Below are positions 6,152 to 9,986 of a stretch of DNA of 9,986 nt, one piece after another. How positions within the stretch are numbered: position 1 is the first letter of the stretch; each line of letters opens with the position of its first letter. Under the pieces are notes generated by a model, which did not search any database, was not told where the DNA came from, and was given only the letters and a program-made list of their open reading frames with translations. The position numbers and the translations under genes are program-made. The stretch comes from PUMD01 sp964599275 (GTDB taxonomy: Bacteria; Bacillota; Sulfobacillia; SLMV01), in contig CAZRFK010000071.1 of NCBI GenBank assembly GCA_964599275.1, positions 1 to 9,986 of the forward strand, given 5' to 3'.

Positions 6152-7702
6152 ATGTTTTTTGATAAAACAGCCCGGGATATGGATGCCCGGGCTGCTGAAA
6201 TGGTTCTGAGTTATCAACAGGAATACGGTCATGAACAGCAGCCGTTTATACCCACAAGCGACAATATACAGAAATTGTTGGATAAGATTGATAGAGAAAT
6301 CGACAGAGCCGGCGAATTTGAGGAAGCGCTGTGGAGAAACCACTTCACAGGCTTTTTGCAGTCCTTTCGTTTCAAGGTTAATCTGGACAGGCTGCTTCCT
6401 TATGATTTCGTTGCCAGACAGGCAAAATCTCTTTACTCCCTGATCCGTTCTGATCCACGACCGCGCAGGGAGCGGGAGAGCATTATAGAGGCCAGAATAG
6501 AGGGCATACCGGCAATCCTGAATGCCGTGACTGAACTGCTGCCGCAGGTTACCGAGTACCGGCGCGGACAATTAAGGGGGGCTCTTGATGCGTTGCGGAC
6601 CAATCTGAAGCTGACTGCCGAATGGTCAGAAGATGATGGGGCAAGTTCGAACTCCCGCTTAATCGAATCCGCCCTGCAGGCATGTGATGAATTACAGCAG
6701 AGTACTGAGGACTGTCCCCTGCCCGAGCAGGGCCATCAGTTCGAACTGGATGATTGTCTGCGGGAAGGGATGCAGGTTCCCTTCGACTACATTTATTCGT
6801 GGTATGAAGAAGAAGTACAGCGCACCCGCAGCCGATTCCTTGAACTGGCTTCTGCTATAGATCCCAAAAAAGACCCCATGACCATATTGTCAGAATGTCC
6901 CCAGGGCTTTTCCAGTCAGGAAGAATTATTCAGTGAGACCCGACGCATTATCGGCTACCTGCGGGCTGCCGCATTGAATTATGTTACCCTTCCCGAGGGT
7001 GAGTCCTGCGACGTTATTGCCACGCCGGAAGAAAGAAAAATGAGCTGTCCGACCGCCCACTACAGCGGAACCAGCCCATTGTTGGATTCACTTACCGGCA
7101 ACGTGGGGCTGAACGTGGATAACCTTTCCCACTTCACTCTCGCCAACCTGGAAGGTACTTTGAGCCACGAGGTTTATCCGGGCCATCATACCCACGGTGT
7201 GAAGACCACCGCCAGTGATCTGCCGTTAACCTTCAAAATACGTTTGCCCGGAACGCGCTGTTTGAGCGAGGGTGTGGCACACCGTTCTGAGACACTCATG
7301 ATCCCCTACTTCGAGGATCCCATCGCCGAACTGGCTTCTGCTCACCGGTCTTATTACTGCGCCTACCGGGTCAAGGCGGAAGTCGAACTGTATCATCACC
7401 ACAAGCCGAAAGAAGAGGTCATGAATACCTACATCGAAGACCTGGGAACAAATGAATTTTCTGCCCGCGGACAGCTGCGTGCCCATATGATGTTCCCGGC
7501 GGATGCGGTGTCTTATTACACCGGCATGAAGTACCTGCGGGAGCTGCGCGAAGATTCATCCCTGAGCAAGAGCGAATTCATAGATGAAACCTTTTCCTAT
7601 GGTAAGGTCACGCTTGAAACTATGTCCGATATTTTGTCGCTTCCCACCGACAAGCGGGAAGCACTCAAGAAGTTTTACGCCGATGAAAAGGGTAGCAATT
7701 AG
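6152..7702 (+). CDS. DUF885 family putative zinc metallohydrolase
   Basis: A 516-residue, mainly helical protein of the DUF885 family, whose members are predicted metallopeptidase-like hydrolases. Seen: the family's metal signature HEVYPGHH (339-346), with His339, Glu340 and His345 as presumed ligands and base; the second acidic motif EGVAHRSE (373-380), the family's usual EGWAxYxE region but with Val and His in place of Trp and Tyr; and a C-terminal PADAVSYYTGMKYLREL segment (449-465), where DUF885 proteins have a tyrosine-glycine pair. The first 230 residues are charged helices with no recognisable motif. Many family members are secreted, but no signal peptide is present here, so this one should act in the cytoplasm on imported compounds. 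Its position between a flavoenzyme and two other hydrolases argues for a catabolic, amide- or peptide-cleaving role. Zinc as the metal and the substrate are both inference. Confidence 0.9.
   Translation: MFFDKTARDMDARAAEMVLSYQQEYGHEQQPFIPTSDNIQKLLDKIDREIDRAGEFEEALWRNHFTGFLQSFRFKVNLDRLLPYDFVARQAKSLYSLIRSDPRPRRERESIIEARIEGIPAILNAVTELLPQVTEYRRGQLRGALDALRTNLKLTAEWSEDDGASSNSRLIESALQACDELQQSTEDCPLPEQGHQFELDDCLREGMQVPFDYIYSWYEEEVQRTRSRFLELASAIDPKKDPMTILSECPQGFSSQEELFSETRRIIGYLRAAALNYVTLPEGESCDVIATPEERKMSCPTAHYSGTSPLLDSLTGNVGLNVDNLSHFTLANLEGTLSHEVYPGHHTHGVKTTASDLPLTFKIRLPGTRCLSEGVAHRSETLMIPYFEDPIAELASAHRSYYCAYRVKAEVELYHHHKPKEEVMNTYIEDLGTNEFSARGQLRAHMMFPADAVSYYTGMKYLRELREDSSLSKSEFIDETFSYGKVTLETMSDILSLPTDKREALKKFYADEKGSN
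6168..6194 (+). repeat. Strong hairpin in the first codons of the DUF885 gene
   Basis: CAGCCCGGG (6168-6176) is the exact reverse complement of CCCGGGCTG (6186-6194), leaving a nine-base loop. It starts 16 bases after the first base of the ATG and encodes the protein repeat ARDMDAR (residues 7-13). No T run follows, so it is not a terminator. Its strength and position could slow early translation or protect processed mRNA; it may equally be a by-product of the repeated Ala-Arg codons. Confidence 0.6.
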
Positions 7703-7720
7703 AAAGGTGCTGTTAGAATT

Positions 7721-8932
7721 ATGAAGGTTAATTTGGTTAACTGCAGGGTCATTGATTGCGTCTCCGACACCATCATAGAAGATGCCGCAGTGATTATCGA
7801 TGGAGACAGAATTGAACGAGTTGTCCAGGGTAGCGCCGCAGATGAGGTGGGCGAAAACGGAGGTAAGACTGTTGATCTGGGGGGTAGCACAGTGTTACCG
7901 GGGCTTTGGGATGTACACTGTCATCCCGGCGGGGTCATTCCGGATCCCACCAAACAGCGGGCGTTTGAAACCCAGGCCGAGCGAACCATCCGGGCTTTCA
8001 ATAATGCCGCTTCCGTTTTGGATGTAGGTGTTACTTCTCTCCGCGTTACCGCTGAAGCCAGCTACATAGATATTGCGCTGCGTGATGCGTTCGAAGAGGG
8101 AACTGTGTTGGGGCCACGTCTGTTTTGCTGTGGACGCGCCATCAAGGCCACGGGAGGACATGGCAGTTATCGCGGCGTAAAAGAGGTGTACCAGGAGAGT
8201 GGCTGGGAAGTGGATGGTCCGCATGAATGCAGAAAAGCCGCCCGCGAGGAGCTGAAGATGGGCGCTGACCAGCTCAAGATTATGATTTCCGGTGGAATAG
8301 CCGGGGGTCACGAGAGCATGGATGAACCGCAGATGACCTTAGAAGAAATGGCTGCGGTTTGTGATGTTGCTCATAAAAAAGGAACGATTGTGTCGGCACA
8401 TTCAGGTGGGCCGACGGCCATACAGACCGCTATAGAAGCCGGCGTTGACTGCTTCGAACACGGCTACTATCTGGATGATAAAACGATAGAAATGATGGCT
8501 GAAGCCGGGGCCTGGTATGTTCCAACCCTTTCGGTGACTCAGAATGAGGATTACATGCGCCGACATAACTGGCCCGAGCATTCACTTCAGCGAGCGTTGG
8601 AGGGAGCACCGGTGCACCGGGAAGGATTCCGCAAAGCTTTAGAGGCGGGGATTAAAATTGCCAGCGGTGCTGACCTGAATCCAATCGCAGAAACTGCACT
8701 GCCTGAAATAGAGCAGTTAGTGAAATGTGGAATGTCCAACTCTGAAGCCCTCGTTGCTGCCACAAGCAACGCAGCCCAGCTGTGCGGCGTGGAAGATGAA
8801 CTGGGAACAGTACAGGAGGGTAAGATAGCCGATCTGATCGTGGTGGATGGTAACCCTCTGGACGACATACAGGATTTATACAATCTTGAACTGGTAATCA
8901 AAAACGGTGACATAGTGGTGGATAAGCGGTAA
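7721..8932 (+). CDS. Metal-dependent amidohydrolase (Xaa-Pro dipeptidase / imidazolonepropionase-like)
   Basis: A 403-residue amidohydrolase-superfamily enzyme with the metal site on a TIM barrel and a small beta-sandwich made from both ends. Seen: the N-terminal sandwich strands (1-55); VLPGLWDVHCHPG (58-70) with metal ligands His66 and His68; DQLKIMISGG (183-192) with Lys186, expected to be carboxylated and bridge two metals; His227 (SAHSGG); His247 (FEHGYY); and the catalytic Asp318 (ASGADLNP). The C-terminal EGKIADLIVVDGNPL (366-380) is the usual sandwich-closing motif. The binuclear pattern HxH-Lys-His-His-Asp matches bacterial L-Xaa-L-Pro dipeptidases and ochratoxinase-like N-acyl amino acid amidases better than mononuclear HutI. 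There is no signal peptide, so it is cytoplasmic. The ribosome binding site is poor: only AGAAAGGTG at 7701-7709, 11 bases from the ATG. This suggests reliance on coupling to the gene ending 18 bases upstream. The exact substrate is uncertain. Confidence 0.93.
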   Translation: MKVNLVNCRVIDCVSDTIIEDAAVIIDGDRIERVVQGSAADEVGENGGKTVDLGGSTVLPGLWDVHCHPGGVIPDPTKQRAFETQAERTIRAFNNAASVLDVGVTSLRVTAEASYIDIALRDAFEEGTVLGPRLFCCGRAIKATGGHGSYRGVKEVYQESGWEVDGPHECRKAAREELKMGADQLKIMISGGIAGGHESMDEPQMTLEEMAAVCDVAHKKGTIVSAHSGGPTAIQTAIEAGVDCFEHGYYLDDKTIEMMAEAGAWYVPTLSVTQNEDYMRRHNWPEHSLQRALEGAPVHREGFRKALEAGIKIASGADLNPIAETALPEIEQLVKCGMSNSEALVAATSNAAQLCGVEDELGTVQEGKIADLIVVDGNPLDDIQDLYNLELVIKNGDIVVDKR

Positions 8933-8964
8933 GTACCGATTGCCCCAGCACAAATAAAGGCTAT

Positions 8965-8970
8965 AGGAGG
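8965..8970 (+). promoter_or_regulatory. Ribosome binding site fixing a GTG start
   Basis: A perfect AGGAGG six bases before GTG 8977 selects this start for the M24 peptidase. The frame holds no ATG until residue 97, which would remove most of the N-terminal domain, so the GTG is needed to make a family-length protein. Confidence 0.8.
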
Positions 8971-8976
8971 AGTAGA

Positions 8977-9986
8977 GTGGTCCCTGAATGTTACTTGAAA
9001 GAGCGGTTGGATGACTTAAAGGAATGGATCTGTCGTTCAGATGTTGACGGCATAATTGTGTCCGGAGCTGCAAACAAGGGATATATCACTGGTTTGACGA
9101 CCGGACTGAACATCGCTCCCGGTGGAGCTGTACTGATCACACAGGAAAACAACGTGTGTGTGACTGGTGGGGCAGATTATGAACAGGCCAGGGAATACCT
9201 TACCGATTTGGGATATTCAGTAGTGCCATATCTGCACACCGAGGGACAGAACCAATTCGGGCAGATGCAGTCTGTGGTAGAGGATCTAAAGTTGAAAAGC
9301 GTGGCCCTGGAAAGTAAATATGTCACCGTGGAGGAGTTGCAGCGCTGGCAGGAAGTCCTCTGTGGGGTTGATATAGCGAAAGTGGAGTCCCCCATCTACG
9401 AGATGAGAAAAACCAAAGATGCCTGGGAGATTGAGCAGATCAAAAAGGCCAATGAGGCCAGCGAAAAGGCCTTTGAATGCCTGCTGCAGAAGGTGCAGCC
9501 GGGGATGAGCGAGTGGGAAATATCGTTAGAACTCGAATATCAACTCCGCAAGCACGGTAAAGGTTCAGCCCGCCTCTTTTTCTCCTCTGTTGTGGTTTCG
9601 GGAGAAAGAACTTATCTGCCCCATGGGTCTCCCACTGAACGTCAGGTGGATCAAGGGGATTTTGTCACCCTGGATTTTGGAGCCACCTGGAATGGTTACG
9701 GGTGTGATATTACCCGTACATTTGTGATAGGAGAAGCCGATTCCAGGCAAAAGAAGGTCTACGATGCAGTATTGTCGGCGCAAAAAAGCGTTGTGGACCT
9801 GTTAGGACCTGACAGGCAGCGTCAAGAGAGCGAGGAAGCAGGAATGGCCGTACTCGAAGAAAGAGGATTGGCGCAGTATGCGGCTCATGGTTCGGGTGGC
9901 CACAGCTTCGGGTTGGAAGTCCATGAGTGGCCCAGGACAGACTCAGAAGGAGTATGGCAGGTAGGAAATGTTACCACGATTGAGCC
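8977..9986 (+). CDS. M24 family Xaa-Pro peptidase (prolidase-like), 3' end missing
   Basis: A GTG-initiated gene whose first 336 codons are in the window; it is cut by the right edge, with perhaps 30-60 residues to come. Residues 1-140 form a creatinase/prolidase N-terminal domain. The pita-bread catalytic domain follows from MRKTKDAWEIEQIKKA (143-158). Seen in it: LPHGSPT with His216; TLDFGA with metal ligand Asp233; CDITRTF with Asp244; GSGGHSFGLEVHE with ligand His309 and substrate-side His316; and TIE with Glu336 as the last complete codon. The fifth ligand, a glutamate, should lie beyond the edge. These residues define a binuclear (Mn/Co/Zn) enzyme that cleaves Xaa-Pro dipeptides or N-terminal Xaa-Pro bonds. 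Some relatives act on creatine or other N-substituted amino acids. No signal peptide is present. A 44-base gap separates it from the amidohydrolase gene. Following one Xaa-Pro-like hydrolase with another suggests an imino acid-containing substrate. Confidence 0.93.
   Translation, partial: MVPECYLKERLDDLKEWICRSDVDGIIVSGAANKGYITGLTTGLNIAPGGAVLITQENNVCVTGGADYEQAREYLTDLGYSVVPYLHTEGQNQFGQMQSVVEDLKLKSVALESKYVTVEELQRWQEVLCGVDIAKVESPIYEMRKTKDAWEIEQIKKANEASEKAFECLLQKVQPGMSEWEISLELEYQLRKHGKGSARLFFSSVVVSGERTYLPHGSPTERQVDQGDFVTLDFGATWNGYGCDITRTFVIGEADSRQKKVYDAVLSAQKSVVDLLGPDRQRQESEEAGMAVLEERGLAQYAAHGSGGHSFGLEVHEWPRTDSEGVWQVGNVTTIE

Noticed and set aside
5750..6571. Long reverse-strand open frame of 273 codons crossing the flavoenzyme/DUF885 junction
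   Set aside because: It lies opposite two genes with clear conserved motifs, its translation is rich in unstructured Ser/Cys stretches with no family motif, and no reverse-strand ribosome binding site or spacing supports it.
8606..8615. Ten-base palindrome GCACCGGTGC inside the amidohydrolase gene
   Set aside because: It is short, fully inside a conserved coding region, has no second copy noticed and no regulatory context; chance is sufficient.

Overview
The window is a densely packed, one-strand (+) catabolic-looking gene cluster. It holds the last codons of an upstream gene, seven complete protein genes and an eighth that runs off the right edge. Strong AGGAGG-type ribosome binding sites, base composition near 50% GC by eye, free use of ATA and AGA/AGG codons, a [4Fe-4S]-flavin oxidoreductase of a kind common in anaerobes, and acidic proteins together suggest an anaerobic or fermentative bacterium, perhaps Clostridia- or Halanaerobiales-like. 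That placement is inference. There are no rRNA, tRNA, CRISPR or insertion-sequence signals.

Layout: 3-80 is the C-terminal end of an unrecognised gene. 81-225 is a leader with a possible extended -10 promoter overlapped by two TTGTGA direct repeats. 226-978 and 994-1749 are two tandem short-chain dehydrogenases/reductases (SDRs). 1750-1869 is the widest gap between the genes of the cluster. 1870-2982 encodes a protein of the branched-chain amino acid/amide-binding (LivJ/AmiC-like) fold with no signal peptide. 2984-4150 is a PLP fold-type I aminotransferase. 4194-6131 is an FMN/[4Fe-4S]/FAD oxidoreductase of the 2,4-dienoyl-CoA reductase / enoate reductase / trimethylamine dehydrogenase type. 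6152-7702 is a DUF885 putative zinc hydrolase. 7721-8932 is a metal-dependent amidohydrolase of the Xaa-Pro dipeptidase/imidazolonepropionase-like group. 8977 to the edge is an M24 Xaa-Pro peptidase (prolidase-like), cut just before its last metal-ligand region.

How the genes may work together (inference): three different cytoplasmic metallohydrolases that can act on peptide or amide bonds are followed by chemistry suited to the released products: transamination, flavin/Fe-S redox and two NAD-type SDRs. The simplest reading is uptake and breakdown of a peptide-like or N-acyl amino acid or imino acid compound. The leaderless binding-fold protein could be an intracellular ligand sensor, as AmiC is in the Pseudomonas amidase operon, rather than a transporter subunit. 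No permease, ATPase or DNA-binding regulator is visible in the window. The substrate cannot be read from the sequence, and this particular gene combination is the main point of interest.
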